64,000 bases of DNA from JAPOXR01 sp965214695 (GCA_965214695.1 OZ243967.1:3596001-3660000); one strand, 5' to 3'. Positions 17,330-26,739 are shown, numbered from the stretch's first letter. A program made the numbers and translations. The notes: a model not told the origin generated them from the sequence alone.

Positions 17330-18502
17330 GTGCGGCTGAGGCTCTGCGGTCTTGTTTTGCCCATTGTGCTTGCGCCTGCCTGGCTGGCTGCGCAGGAGAC
17401 CGGCATATCGGCAACGAGCATCAGGTTTGGCCAGTCAGCGGCGTTTTCAGGGCCTGCATCCGAACTGGGCAAGGAGTTGCGGGCCGGAATCGAGGCGGCC
17501 TTCAATGAGGCCAACCTCCGGGGCGGGGTCCATGGCAGGCGGGTGGATTTGGTGTCGCTCGACGATGGCTACGAGCCCGGGCGGGCAATCGACAATACCC
17601 GCTCCCTGATAGAGAAATACCAGGTCTTTGCGCTCATCGGCGCCGTAGGAACGCCGACCTCGCGTGCGGTGGCGCCAATCACCGCCGAAACCGGCATCCC
17701 CTATATTGCACCCTTCACCGGCGCTGGCTTCCTGCGCGATGCAAAGCGGTATCCCAACGTGGTGAACCTGCGGGCATCCTACTACCAGGAGGTCGACGAA
17801 ATGGTGACCCGGTTGATCGAGGACCGGGGAATCACCCGCATCGGCATCCTGTACCAAAATGATTCCTTTGGCCGGGCCGGCTTTGGCGGCGCCGTCAGCG
17901 CGTTGCAGAAGCGGGGGCTGGAACTCGTCGGGATCGGCACCTATCCTCGGAACACCACGGCGGTCAAGACCGCCATTCTCGACCTGGAACTGGCGCGACC
18001 GGGCGGGGTGATCATCGTCGGTGCCTACAAGCCGGCGGCGACGGCCATCAAGTGGGCCCGCAGCATCGGCTTCAACCCGGTATTCGTGAACATCTCCTTT
18101 GTCGGCAGTTCGCCGCTAGCCCGCGAACTGGCCAACCATGGCGAGAACGTGTTCATGACCCAGGTCATGCCGGACTACCTGGCCGATGATTTGGAAGTCG
18201 CACGGAACTACCGGCAGGCACTGAGCGAATACTGGCCTGGCTCGGCAACAAGCTTCAATTCCTTCGAGGGATATGTCGCCGGCCGGATCGCGTTGAGCGC
18301 GCTGGAATCATGCGGCGACAACCCGGATAGGTCCTGCTTCCTGGAGAGGTTTGCCGATCCGACGCCGATCGACCTCGGGGGATTTGCCCTCAATTACGGC
18401 ACCGGTGATAATCAGGGTTCGGATGCCGTGTTCATGAGCAGGCTGGAGGGGGGCGACCAGTTTCTTCTCGTATCAACCCTCAACGACATGCCGGAGAATT
18501 AG
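17330..18502 (+). CDS. Periplasmic ligand-binding protein of the Leu/Ile/Val (Peripla_BP_6) type
   Basis: A 390-residue secreted binding protein. The signal peptide MRLRLCGLVLPIVLAPAWLA with A-Q-E cleavage near residue 22 is followed by FGQSAAFSGPASELGKELR, the start of the type I periplasmic fold, then GRAIDNTRSLIEKYQVFALIG and GTPTSRA near 100. Such proteins usually serve ABC importers, but no permease or ATPase is nearby. It sits between the anti-sigma-like gene and a sensor kinase with a large periplasmic domain. It is therefore more likely a receptor that presents a ligand to that kinase. The ligand is unknown; a branched-chain amino acid or amide-like compound is a guess from the family. 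Confidence 0.85.
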   Translation: MRLRLCGLVLPIVLAPAWLAAQETGISATSIRFGQSAAFSGPASELGKELRAGIEAAFNEANLRGGVHGRRVDLVSLDDGYEPGRAIDNTRSLIEKYQVFALIGAVGTPTSRAVAPITAETGIPYIAPFTGAGFLRDAKRYPNVVNLRASYYQEVDEMVTRLIEDRGITRIGILYQNDSFGRAGFGGAVSALQKRGLELVGIGTYPRNTTAVKTAILDLELARPGGVIIVGAYKPAATAIKWARSIGFNPVFVNISFVGSSPLARELANHGENVFMTQVMPDYLADDLEVARNYRQALSEYWPGSATSFNSFEGYVAGRIALSALESCGDNPDRSCFLERFADPTPIDLGGFALNYGTGDNQGSDAVFMSRLEGGDQFLLVSTLNDMPEN

Positions 18503-18507
18503 GGGCG

Positions 18508-20670
18508 ATGGCGCGCAGTCGATTGGCGGCAAACCAGCGTATCGCCACGCGGTTTTACGGGGCGATCGGGGTCTCGAGCTTCATTACCCTCATTACCGTC
18601 ATTGTTGCCTGGCAGTCCTTCGAACGGGTTCATGAATCGCAGCGCACGGTGTTCGAGACTGCGCTTCCGGAAACGGAATTCGTGGTCGATCTGGCGCGAA
18701 CAACAGGGGCGCTGGTGGCGATCGCACCACGGCTGACGGCCGCGAATTCGGTCGAGGAATTCGACGAGGTGGTGGCATCGCTGAACGCGGTCCGACAGGA
18801 ATTCGAGGCGAAGCTGGACTCGATCCTGTTCGTGGAAGGCGATGTGGCATCACAATCGGTGGCCGAGCAGGGAGAATTGCTCATCGTCAATGTCGAGCAG
18901 GTCAAGGATTCGATGATCAGCCTGTTCGGTATCCGTGACCAGACCATGCAGTCCCGGCAGCGACTGGCGGTCCTGGAACAGGAGATTCGCCGCATCCTGC
19001 TGCCGGAGATCGACGACCAGTTCTTCTACGCGATGACCGGATTGCGGGAGTTGGGTGACGAGCCGGTCTCCAAGGATACGCATTTTACCGGGGAGGAATT
19101 CCACCTCTATCGCTACCTGTCGGATATCGAGAAACAGGCGAATTTGGCGATTCAGTTGCTGGCGACCAGTGCCATCACCACTGACGTGGCCCTGATCAGT
19201 GTTCTCACGGAACAGTTCAATTCGAGCCGGGGCCTGATCAACACCAGCATCATGGCGATCAACCGCCCGGAGATGGTCGAGGAGGTGATGTTGTTGGCCG
19301 AGGAGATCATTGATCTCGGTACCGGCGAGGACAGCATCTTCACCATTCGCGAGGCCGAATTGCGGCTGCTCGAGGAGCAGCGCGATCTGGTCAGGACGGG
19401 CCAGGCCATCTCCGAGGAGCTGATTGCCCATGCCCAGGATTTGGTGCGCGAGGTCAATGCCCGGGCGCTGGCCGATGCCGAGGAGGCAGAGAGGGTCCTG
19501 GATGCCGCGCGGGTGGTACTGGTCGGTCTCGGCATCTCCGGGATCCTGGCGGCAATCGCCATTTCCTGGCTGCTGGTCGGTCGGGTGCTGATCGCCCGGT
19601 TGCGCTACCTGTCATCACGGATGCGGGCCATGGCGCGCGGCATGCTTGATGAAGAGATCGTGGTATCCGGCAATGACGAAATCGCCGAGATGGCGTCAGC
19701 GCTCGAGATCTTCCGGCAGCGCTCGCTTGAGGCGCAGCGCCTCAACCTGGTCGAGGTGCTGGCAGACGAGTTGCAGGAAAAGAACGAGGCCATGCAGAAG
19801 GTCGTCAACGAACTCCAGGCGGCCCAGAACCAGATCGTGATGCGGGAAAAGCTGGCCGCCCTCGGCGAGTTGACCGCCGGCGTTGCCCACGAAATCAAGA
19901 ATCCGCTGAATTTCGTGAAGAATTTCTCCGAATCCTCCAAGGAGCTGGTGATCGAACTCGCCGAAATCGTCGAGGACGAATCGATGTCGGACGAGGAGCG
20001 GGCCGAGGAGCTGAAGAGCATCGGCGAGATGCTGATCGGCAATTTCGACCGCATCCTGGAACATGGTGCCAGGGCGGTCAGGATCGTGAACGACATGCTT
20101 CGCATGGGGCGAGATTCGGGCATCCCGCAGGAGACCGACATCAACCTGCTGGTGGAGCAGCACGCCAAGCTCGCCTATCACGGCATTCGGGCCGCGGTCG
20201 AAGGGCTGCAGGTCAGGATCGACTATCATTTGGACCCGGAATTGGGCGACGCCACGGTGGTCTCCCAGGAAATCGGCAGGGTCATCCTGAACGTTGTCGG
20301 CAATTCCTGCTATGCCACGCATGAGAAACGCCAGAAATTGCTCGAGGGGGCCGAAGAGGGCAAACCGATCGACTACTCACCCCGTATCGACGTGACCACC
20401 AGGGACAAGGGCGAGCAGATCGAAATCGTGATCAGGGACAATGGTAGTGGCATTCCCGATTCGCTGAAGGAGAAGATCTTCAACCCGTTCTTCACAACCA
20501 AGCCTACCGACCAGGGGACCGGCCTGGGGCTGGCCATGTCGAGCGACATCGTGCTGAAGCATGGCGGCAGGATATTGGTCGACTCGCAGGATGGCGAATT
20601 TACCGAGATGACGGTGCAGATCGCCAGGAATGCAGTCGATCACCTCGTCGAGGACGAGTCAGGGGATTGA
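18508..20670 (+). CDS. Membrane sensor histidine kinase with periplasmic helical domain and HAMP
   Basis: A 720-residue kinase. TM1 is near 21-39, a helical periplasmic sensor spans about 40-335, TM2 is near 336-360, HAMP runs to about 410, and a coiled coil follows. The phosphorylation site is HEIKNPLNFVKNF with His at about 461. The catalytic domain has the N box NVVGNSCYATH near 595, DNGSGIP near 643 and GTGLGLAMS near 671. It lies six bases after the binding-protein gene, so ligand sensing through that protein is likely. The natural target is the response-regulator phosphatase at the head of the operon. The HEIKNPL and HKRQKLLE-like features fit kinases of the complex partner-switching class. 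Confidence 0.9.
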   Translation: MARSRLAANQRIATRFYGAIGVSSFITLITVIVAWQSFERVHESQRTVFETALPETEFVVDLARTTGALVAIAPRLTAANSVEEFDEVVASLNAVRQEFEAKLDSILFVEGDVASQSVAEQGELLIVNVEQVKDSMISLFGIRDQTMQSRQRLAVLEQEIRRILLPEIDDQFFYAMTGLRELGDEPVSKDTHFTGEEFHLYRYLSDIEKQANLAIQLLATSAITTDVALISVLTEQFNSSRGLINTSIMAINRPEMVEEVMLLAEEIIDLGTGEDSIFTIREAELRLLEEQRDLVRTGQAISEELIAHAQDLVREVNARALADAEEAERVLDAARVVLVGLGISGILAAIAISWLLVGRVLIARLRYLSSRMRAMARGMLDEEIVVSGNDEIAEMASALEIFRQRSLEAQRLNLVEVLADELQEKNEAMQKVVNELQAAQNQIVMREKLAALGELTAGVAHEIKNPLNFVKNFSESSKELVIELAEIVEDESMSDEERAEELKSIGEMLIGNFDRILEHGARAVRIVNDMLRMGRDSGIPQETDINLLVEQHAKLAYHGIRAAVEGLQVRIDYHLDPELGDATVVSQEIGRVILNVVGNSCYATHEKRQKLLEGAEEGKPIDYSPRIDVTTRDKGEQIEIVIRDNGSGIPDSLKEKIFNPFFTTKPTDQGTGLGLAMSSDIVLKHGGRILVDSQDGEFTEMTVQIARNAVDHLVEDESGD

Positions 20671-20883
20671 CCCCGCAGAGACGGCCACCGGAGGCCAGGG
20701 CGGAGAAATGTCTTCACCGTACCGATCGTATCGAGGTCTTGACGCAGAATTGACGTCGCCGTGACGACCGCCGGAGGCCACGACGCCGAACCATGACCGG
20801 CAGGACCACCATCCAGGCCAATTTCGGCCCGGCTCGACCGGCCGTCTGGGGCGGCAGACCTGCAGGACTACCCTCCCTCCGGA

Positions 20884-21846
20884 TTATCCTGCTTTTGCCA
20901 GGTAGGTCTCGGCGATGTCGGCAGTGACCGGGGCGAAGTGCGGTGCAAGCTGCCGGGGTTCGGTAGAGTCGATCCGGCTGCCGATCCAGGCCAGCAATGC
21001 CAGCCGCCGCAACATCACGAAGCTTTCGATTTCATTCCTCTCCTCCCGGTCCAAATTGCCGGTCTGGCAATAGCCCTCGATCCAGGCGGCCCGGTATTCG
21101 GGCACCTGCGGATGATCCTCGATGAAGGAAATGCCGGCGGCGAAATCATAGAGGTGCCAGCCTGGTCCGCAATCATCGAAATCGATAACCCAGATCCCGT
21201 CATCGCCGATGATCAGATTGGCCAGCCGCATGTCGGCATGAATCAACCCGTAGCGCTGCCGGCCCATGCCAAACCTTGCCAGGCGTTTGATCACGTTCCG
21301 CTCGGCCCGCACCAGGATGCGGCAAATCTCCGGCGTGACATTGGGTGCATGCCGCCAGTCTCCCCAGCGCCGGCCAGGGCCGAGCAGGCTTCGTGTATTC
21401 CAGGCAGGCCGGCTGAACCTGGCCGGTTGCTGCCAGCCTGCCGATTGCCGGTGAAGCCTGGCCGAGATGCTGCCGAGTTCGCGAAAACCGGGCACCAGGT
21501 CGCCGGAGGAAACCGGTGACCTGCCGCTGACATGGGAAAACATCACCATGTGGCGCCAGCTGACGCCCTTCGGGATTTCGGCGAGCTGAACCAGGTTGCC
21601 ATCCTTGCCCGGAATGATCGAGGGCACCTTCACGACACCGGAATTGGCGATGGCCTGCAGCCAGTGGAGTTCGCTCTCGATGGCCAGGCGTGAATGGTAG
21701 CCTTGCCGGTGCACCCGGAGGACGGATACGGGGCTCGAGCCGGATTCAACCAGGAAGGTGTGATTCTCCGCAACATTTATGAGGCGAGCACAGGCATCCC
21801 CGGGAAGATCCCAGAGACCCAACGCATCATTGACAAGAGACTCCAT
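20884..21846 (-). CDS. APH-type phosphotransferase (homoserine-kinase-like fold)
   Basis: A 320-residue APH/choline-kinase-fold protein. N-terminal nucleotide-loop text (AENHTFLVES, LRVHRQGYHS) is followed by the catalytic loop GLIHADMRLANLI near 205, with Asp and Asn, and the metal motif VIDFDDCGPGWHLYDFA near 223. The small substrate is not known; homoserine, a sugar or a choline-like alcohol are all possible for this fold. ATG 21846 was chosen because upstream in-frame residues look non-coding; ATG 21906 is an alternative. It is the last gene of a minus-strand group with a fused E1 dehydrogenase and an acyltransferase, separated from the latter by about 190 bases. Confidence 0.75.
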   Translation of the reverse strand: MESLVNDALGLWDLPGDACARLINVAENHTFLVESGSSPVSVLRVHRQGYHSRLAIESELHWLQAIANSGVVKVPSIIPGKDGNLVQLAEIPKGVSWRHMVMFSHVSGRSPVSSGDLVPGFRELGSISARLHRQSAGWQQPARFSRPAWNTRSLLGPGRRWGDWRHAPNVTPEICRILVRAERNVIKRLARFGMGRQRYGLIHADMRLANLIIGDDGIWVIDFDDCGPGWHLYDFAAGISFIEDHPQVPEYRAAWIEGYCQTGNLDREERNEIESFVMLRRLALLAWIGSRIDSTEPRQLAPHFAPVTADIAETYLAKAG

Positions 21847-22036
21847 GGCAACCCGGCCTGTCCAGGGGCAAGGAGATGATATAGTGAGCCACATCCGCAA
21901 TGTCATGCCTTGCGGGCCACCTACCCGTGAATTCGGGGAAGGGGCAGCATCGGTCTCCGGCAGGCGCCTCGCCCACGCTTTTCCCGGCGAGGCCATGCCG
22001 GCCCGGTTGAATATGGCACTGGTCGGGCTATTCCGG

Positions 22037-23071
22037 TCACACGACCAGGGAGCGCTGTTCCGGCACGCCCATGGCAAGCAGGCGAGGTGTCTCCCGCTGG
22101 GCCAACCGGAAGGCGTCCCTGCTGTCCATCCCGCGCCAGCCGGCCCGGACCAGGCTCTGCGCCACCGCACCGCCAAGCGTCGTGCCCGGGCCAAGCACGA
22201 TGAAGACATCCGGCATGAACTCGCGGGCGGCAATGCGGATGGCGGCAGCGAAATCATAGGACGAGCAGACCTGGTGCCCCAGCGTATAGTCGTGCATCGC
22301 CGCCAAATCGCTCGAATTCGGATACCAGATGCCACCACGCCCGTCGACCAGGGGCAGGCACGGTTGATGAAACAGGCCAGGCCCCAGCAATTCCCTGGCC
22401 CGGGCTGCAACCGGTGCCTGCAGCTGCGTGTGAAACCCGGCATGGTTGGGAAGGCGCAGCGGATACCGGTCCTGCACGACCGGCATCCCGGCCTCGAAGG
22501 CCTTCAGCCCATCCTCGTTTCCGGCCAGCACCAGCATGCCGCCGAGATCGATGCTGAGTTCGAGAGCATGACCCGGCTGGCCATTGATCTCGGCCACCCT
22601 CTCTTCGATTTCCGAGCGTTTTCCCGGAGCCTCGCACCAATCGTCACCCGTGTACGGGTACATCAACTGCCCGCCGATCATGTACTCCCACATCAGCGTC
22701 CCCATGGTGTTGACCAGCTCGAACCCGCCTGCCTCGTCCAGCGCCCCGGCGCAGGCCAGGGCGATATACCAACCCATGGAATTGCCGGTGACCCCGATGA
22801 TGTCGAAGCGCTTGCGGTTGATGGCCTGGAAATCGGCGACGGCACAGGCGTGGATCAGCGGGCTGGCGTTGTCGCCCCGTCCATGCCTGGAGCCGGAAAA
22901 TCGTTCAGCACCGTCCAGCGCCGAGACCGGCTCCTGCCCCCGTTTCCTGCGCCAGGCGTCAAACCGGGCAAGCATGTCGGCCTGGTCGGCATGATGCCGG
23001 GCGAAATACCCCAACTCATCCCGGTTGTAGGTGCCGCGGCCGGGTGCGACGGCGATGGCGGTGCGTGTCAT
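22037..23071 (-). CDS. Malonyl-CoA:ACP transacylase-like (FabD fold) acyltransferase
   Basis: A 344-residue FabD-fold protein. The nucleophile elbow GVTGNSMGWYIALACAGAL near 92-110 has Ser in GNSMG, where FabD usually has GHSLG. The second-half histidine is in LPNHAGFHTQLQAPVA, and IVLGPGTTLGGAVAQSL lies near the C terminus. Members move malonyl or other acyl groups from CoA. The protein starts at ATG 23071, which overlaps the E1 stop as ATGA; ATG 23083 is also possible. No ketosynthase or acyl carrier protein is nearby, so a role in ordinary fatty acid synthesis is not implied. Tight coupling to the 2-oxoacid dehydrogenase suggests it handles that enzyme's acyl product. Confidence 0.75.
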   Translation of the reverse strand: MTRTAIAVAPGRGTYNRDELGYFARHHADQADMLARFDAWRRKRGQEPVSALDGAERFSGSRHGRGDNASPLIHACAVADFQAINRKRFDIIGVTGNSMGWYIALACAGALDEAGGFELVNTMGTLMWEYMIGGQLMYPYTGDDWCEAPGKRSEIEERVAEINGQPGHALELSIDLGGMLVLAGNEDGLKAFEAGMPVVQDRYPLRLPNHAGFHTQLQAPVAARARELLGPGLFHQPCLPLVDGRGGIWYPNSSDLAAMHDYTLGHQVCSSYDFAAAIRIAAREFMPDVFIVLGPGTTLGGAVAQSLVRAGWRGMDSRDAFRLAQRETPRLLAMGVPEQRSLVV

Positions 23072-25251
23072 GGCCCATGCCATAATTTGCGGCACGCCTC
23101 GGCAATCGAATCGCGCGATGGCAGGGTGGCGGCATGACCGGGGCCGGTAGCGATGAAGCTGTCCCGGGCGGCAATCCGGGCATGCGGCAGATCGCTGCGC
23201 TCGTGCAGCAGGGCCATCAGCGCCTCGGACTGGCTGCCGGTGATGCGGCATTCGTCAACGATCAGTACCTTTTCGGCCCCCTGCAGTGCCGCGAAGAGAC
23301 CGTGGACCGGCAGCGGTGCCAGCCAACGCAGATCGATGACGCGGGTCCCAATGTCTTCGGCCTTGAGGTCGGCAGCGGCCTGACAGCCGAGATAGCGACC
23401 ATTGCCATAGGTCAGGATCGCCAGCGCCCCGTCGCCCTGGACCCCGACCTCGCCCAGGGCAATTCGGCGTCCGGGGGCCGGATAGGTTGCCATCCAGCCG
23501 CCATCCTTCTCCACCAGGAGGTCGCGCATCGGGTAGAGCGCAATCGGCTCGACCACCACGACAACCCGCTGCTCCTCCCGTGCCAGGCGAACGCATTCGC
23601 GCAAAATCATCACCCCGTCATCGCCGCGCGAGGGGCAGGCGACGACAATTCCGGGGATGTCGCGAAGCACGGCAAGGGAATTGTCGTTGTGAAAATGCCC
23701 TCCGAAACCCTTCTGGTATCCCAACCCGGCAATGCGGACGATCATGGGGTTGGCGAATTGTCCGTTCGAAAAGAAGGGCAGGGTCGCCGCCTCGCCGCGA
23801 AGCTGGTCCTCGGCATTGTGCAGATAGGCAAGAAACTGGATTTCCGGAATCGGCACGAAGCCGTTATGGGCCATGCCGATGGCAAGCCCGAGTATGGATT
23901 GTTCGTCCAGCAGCGTATCGATCACCCGGTCCGGGCCAAACCGGTCGATCAGCTTTTGGGTGACGCCATAGACACCGCCCTTGCGCCCCACATCCTCGCC
24001 CATCACGGTGATTTCACCATGTTCCAGCATCAGGTCGGTCAGCGCCCAGTTGAGCAGTCGTGACATGGGCTGCGGGGTTGTCAGCTTGCCGAGATCTGAT
24101 CCGAAAGCGGTGGCACGAGCCTCTCCGGACGGCCCGTTTGTCGGCTGGCAGCTTCGAGCTGGCGGGATCAGCGGGGCCATGACCTGGCCGACATCCTGCA
24201 GCCGAGGGCGTTTGACTACCTCGGCAGCCACACGGGCGCATCGATCCTCCGTCTCCTGGTAAATGGCCAGCACGTCCTCGGCGCCAAGGATGCCGGCATC
24301 GATCAGCAGCCGGGCCGAATGAAGGAGCGGGTCGTCGGCTTCCCAGGCCTTGATGGTGTTCGGGTCCAGGTAGGTCTGCTCCAGGTCGCTGCCGGCATGG
24401 CCAAACAGTCGGACCAGCGCCAGGTGCAGGAGAGCGGGCCTCCGGCGGTGGCGCACGAATTTGGCAGCCTCGCCGGCCACGCGGTAGGTGTCATGGATAT
24501 CGAGGCCGTCGGCGCTGAAATACTCGAGACCGGGCCGGTCTCGAAATCCGGCGGCGATCCAGCCACTCGGCGTGCGAACCGAAATTCCGATGCTGTTATC
24601 TTCGCAGACCAGAAGCAGCGGCAGTGGAATCGACTGGAATGCGGTCCAGCAGGCGGTGTTGATGGCCCCCTGGGCAGTGGAGTGGTTTGCCGATGCATCG
24701 CCAAAGGAGCACATCACCAACCCGTCATCGGCCAGCACCTGGTGTTCCGGTGGACGGCGCCTGGCAAGACCGATCGAATATGCGGCACCGACCGCCTTGG
24801 GCAGATGGCTGGCAATGGTCGAGGTCTGGGGCGGTATATTCAGGGCCTTCGAGCCCAGCACCTTGTGGCGCCCGCCGCTCATCGGGTCGTCGATCGAGGT
24901 GGCAAAGCTGAGAAGCAGGTCCCAGGTCGGTGTCGTGCCAGGAACCTGGGTTGAGCGCATGGCCTGGAATGCCCCGTCGCGGTAGTGCAGAAATGCCATG
25001 TCATCCGGTCGCAGCGCCGCCGCCACGGCAGCCATACCCTCATGCCCCGAAGAGCCGATGGTGTAGAAACCCTGGCCAGCCGCCTGCATCTTGCGCGAGC
25101 GCCGGTCCAGGTTGCGGCTCAGGCATTGGGCACGGAATATCGCCACCGCCTCCTCTTCCGAGAGCGGCCCCGAGGCAGGACGTCCCGCCGGCAGATCACC
25201 GGCGGCAAGCCGGTCGCGAAACGCCTTGTCGACGATGTCGGCCCGGTCCAT
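23068..25251 (-). CDS. Fused alpha/beta E1 component of a 2-oxoacid (branched-chain type) dehydrogenase
   Basis: A 727-residue single-chain E1. The N-terminal alpha part has GSSGHEGMAAVAAALRPDD near 66, the thiamine pyrophosphate motif GDASANHSTAQGAINTA near 185 and LLLVCEDNSIGIS. The C-terminal beta part has VMGEDVGRKGGVYGVT near 418 and LDEQSILGLAIGMA, then the transketolase C-terminal fold with LGEVGVQGDGALAILTYG near 600. It decarboxylates a 2-oxoacid and transfers the acyl group to lipoyl-E2. No E2 or E3 gene is in the window. ATG 25251 follows AGAGGG at good spacing; GTG 25260 is too close to it. It heads an operon with the FabD-like gene. Confidence 0.87.
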   Translation of the reverse strand: MDRADIVDKAFRDRLAAGDLPAGRPASGPLSEEEAVAIFRAQCLSRNLDRRSRKMQAAGQGFYTIGSSGHEGMAAVAAALRPDDMAFLHYRDGAFQAMRSTQVPGTTPTWDLLLSFATSIDDPMSGGRHKVLGSKALNIPPQTSTIASHLPKAVGAAYSIGLARRRPPEHQVLADDGLVMCSFGDASANHSTAQGAINTACWTAFQSIPLPLLLVCEDNSIGISVRTPSGWIAAGFRDRPGLEYFSADGLDIHDTYRVAGEAAKFVRHRRRPALLHLALVRLFGHAGSDLEQTYLDPNTIKAWEADDPLLHSARLLIDAGILGAEDVLAIYQETEDRCARVAAEVVKRPRLQDVGQVMAPLIPPARSCQPTNGPSGEARATAFGSDLGKLTTPQPMSRLLNWALTDLMLEHGEITVMGEDVGRKGGVYGVTQKLIDRFGPDRVIDTLLDEQSILGLAIGMAHNGFVPIPEIQFLAYLHNAEDQLRGEAATLPFFSNGQFANPMIVRIAGLGYQKGFGGHFHNDNSLAVLRDIPGIVVACPSRGDDGVMILRECVRLAREEQRVVVVVEPIALYPMRDLLVEKDGGWMATYPAPGRRIALGEVGVQGDGALAILTYGNGRYLGCQAAADLKAEDIGTRVIDLRWLAPLPVHGLFAALQGAEKVLIVDECRITGSQSEALMALLHERSDLPHARIAARDSFIATGPGHAATLPSRDSIAEACRKLWHGP

Positions 25252-25636
25252 CGCACTCACCCTCTCGAGAAAATCGCCCGCAATCCGGTCTCCTGGCGTC
25301 CAGGATCAGTGCGTGCCCACGAATTCGCAAAATCCAGATTCATCATTTTCCCGGTGGCGTCAATTTCACCCGATTTGGTTGGCGCCAGGATGCCTGCAGA
25401 GCTTGACCAGATGGACAGGGAGCCATCGGGCCGACCGGACCGAAGTGACCAAACCCCAAGCCAGAAGCCGGAAGCGGCTGCCCAGGCACCGACGCTGCGG
25501 CATGAAGCGCCCGTGTCTCCCGGATTGTCCCCGGCAGTGAAGTTCGGAACTCCCGGCTTCACGAGACTGTCCGCCCGGCGACTCCATTTATCCAGAATTT
25601 GCAAGATCAGCCGCGAGCAGGAAAGTCCTGACTTCG
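25252..25636. other. 385-base gap without a supported gene
   Basis: A 127-codon minus-strand frame (25640-25257) spans this gap, but its translation has no recognisable motif, no clear ribosome binding site and a composition unlike the neighbours. It is treated as chance. The region should hold the promoter of the E1 operon. Nothing else was seen. Confidence 0.4.
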
Positions 25637-26383
25637 TCACATGCCCGGGGACGGTTCATCATCCCGCGGCTTCCGGCGCCGGTACCATGGCTGCGCCGGT
25701 TTGGGTTCCGGCTCGGGTTCGGTCGGAGGACTAGGCGGGAGTGTGAGGATTTCCTGCACAATGCCAGGCGCGTCCTCCAGCAAATGCTCGAAGCCGGGCC
25801 GGATATCCTGCCGGCTCAGGACGGATGCCAACTGGCCGGACTGGATCTGGCCCAGCCGGTCAAGCGCCGCTGCCGCCTTTTCCGGCATCTCCTCGAGGAT
25901 CTTCTGTACGGCGGGCCCGTGGCCGGTCTGGCGCGCGGCAGCGATGTCGAAGATATCCCGGGCCCGGAGGCGGTCGCCTCGATAGAAGATTTTGCTGGCA
26001 ATGATTGCCGGCACGGTGTCCAGCAACAGGTCCCGTCCCTGGATGGTCCGCTCGAGCGGGGCAAGATTGGTGACCGGCGGTGCGGCAATGAAATCGATCT
26101 GGCCGCCCTCACCGAAATCCACCTTGATGAACAGCCGGCCATCCCCGCGGTAGCTGAAGCCGGATAGCCAGGCTTCGATATCCGCAACCGCTGCGGCAAT
26201 GTAACCGATAAGCTGGGGGTTCGGCAGGAAGAAGTCGATGTCGTGGCTGTTCCGATGACCGATCTGCAGCATCATCGAGGTGCCGCCGCCCAGGGTCATC
26301 CCTCCGAGGTCGCCGCCCTGCCTTTCGACCTCATCAATGATGATGAAGGCATTGGCCAGCATCCTCTCCCAGGAGGCAGCCAT
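25637..26383 (-). CDS. AbiEii/AbiGii-type nucleotidyltransferase (putative toxin)
   Basis: A 248-residue nucleotidyltransferase. The motif GGGTSMMLQIGHRNSHDIDFF near 32-52 holds the GGT loop and metal-binding D-x-D. IKVDFGEGGQIDF near 85 and KIFYRGDRLRARDIFDIAAA near 130 supply the later conserved acids, Lys and Arg. AbiEii-type enzymes add nucleotides to target molecules such as tRNA and act as toxins in phage-defence pairs. The C terminus ends in a proline/glutamate-rich tail (PPSPPTEPEPEPKP) of unknown use. The ATG overlaps the upstream stop (TGATG), so it is coupled to the small gene before it, which is the candidate antidote. Confidence 0.82.
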   Translation of the reverse strand: MAASWERMLANAFIIIDEVERQGGDLGGMTLGGGTSMMLQIGHRNSHDIDFFLPNPQLIGYIAAAVADIEAWLSGFSYRGDGRLFIKVDFGEGGQIDFIAAPPVTNLAPLERTIQGRDLLLDTVPAIIASKIFYRGDRLRARDIFDIAAARQTGHGPAVQKILEEMPEKAAAALDRLGQIQSGQLASVLSRQDIRPGFEHLLEDAPGIVQEILTLPPSPPTEPEPEPKPAQPWYRRRKPRDDEPSPGM

Positions 26384-26739
26384 CAGCCCAGCAACGCGGG
26401 TATGTCGGCCCTGCCGGAATATTCCGCATAGGCCCTTGCAGTCCTGAGCAGCGCCTCCTCCGGCACGCCAAGTTCGGCGGCGAAGATCCGCTGCGCATCA
26501 AGATCCATCTCCATGAAGAACCCGCCGACCTGTGGCAGTTCGAAATCACCGGTCCTGAGCGCGTGTGCCAACTCCTCGGCGCTCAACCAATCGCGGTAGG
26601 GCGCGTTGACCTGGCCCAGGACCGAGGCGATCACCGCCTTCGGTTCGAACCAGTTGATCGGCTTGCCCTGCAGGGCCTTCGCCCGGGCTTGGTATTGCTC
26701 GCGGCTCATGGGAGGCGGTTGTCGGGGGTGCTGCGTCAT
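26383..26739 (-). CDS. Small protein coupled to the AbiEii-like gene (candidate antitoxin)
   Basis: A 118-residue protein from ATG 26739; ATG 26709 would give 108 residues starting MSREQYQARA. The text NWFEPKAVIASVLGQVNAPYRDWLSAEELAHALRTGDF is distinctive, but I cannot name its family and see no helix-turn-helix of the usual AbiEi type. Its stop overlaps the toxin-like start by one base (TGATG). The order small protein then nucleotidyltransferase is that of an antitoxin-toxin pair, which is the only reason for the label. No good Shine-Dalgarno is visible. Confidence 0.6.
   Translation of the reverse strand: MTQHPRQPPPMSREQYQARAKALQGKPINWFEPKAVIASVLGQVNAPYRDWLSAEELAHALRTGDFELPQVGGFFMEMDLDAQRIFAAELGVPEEALLRTARAYAEYSGRADIPALLG

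Noticed and set aside
25257..25640. A 127-codon minus-strand frame filling the gap before the E1 operon.
   Set aside because: No motif, no ribosome site and an unlikely amino acid mix; kept only as a gap note.
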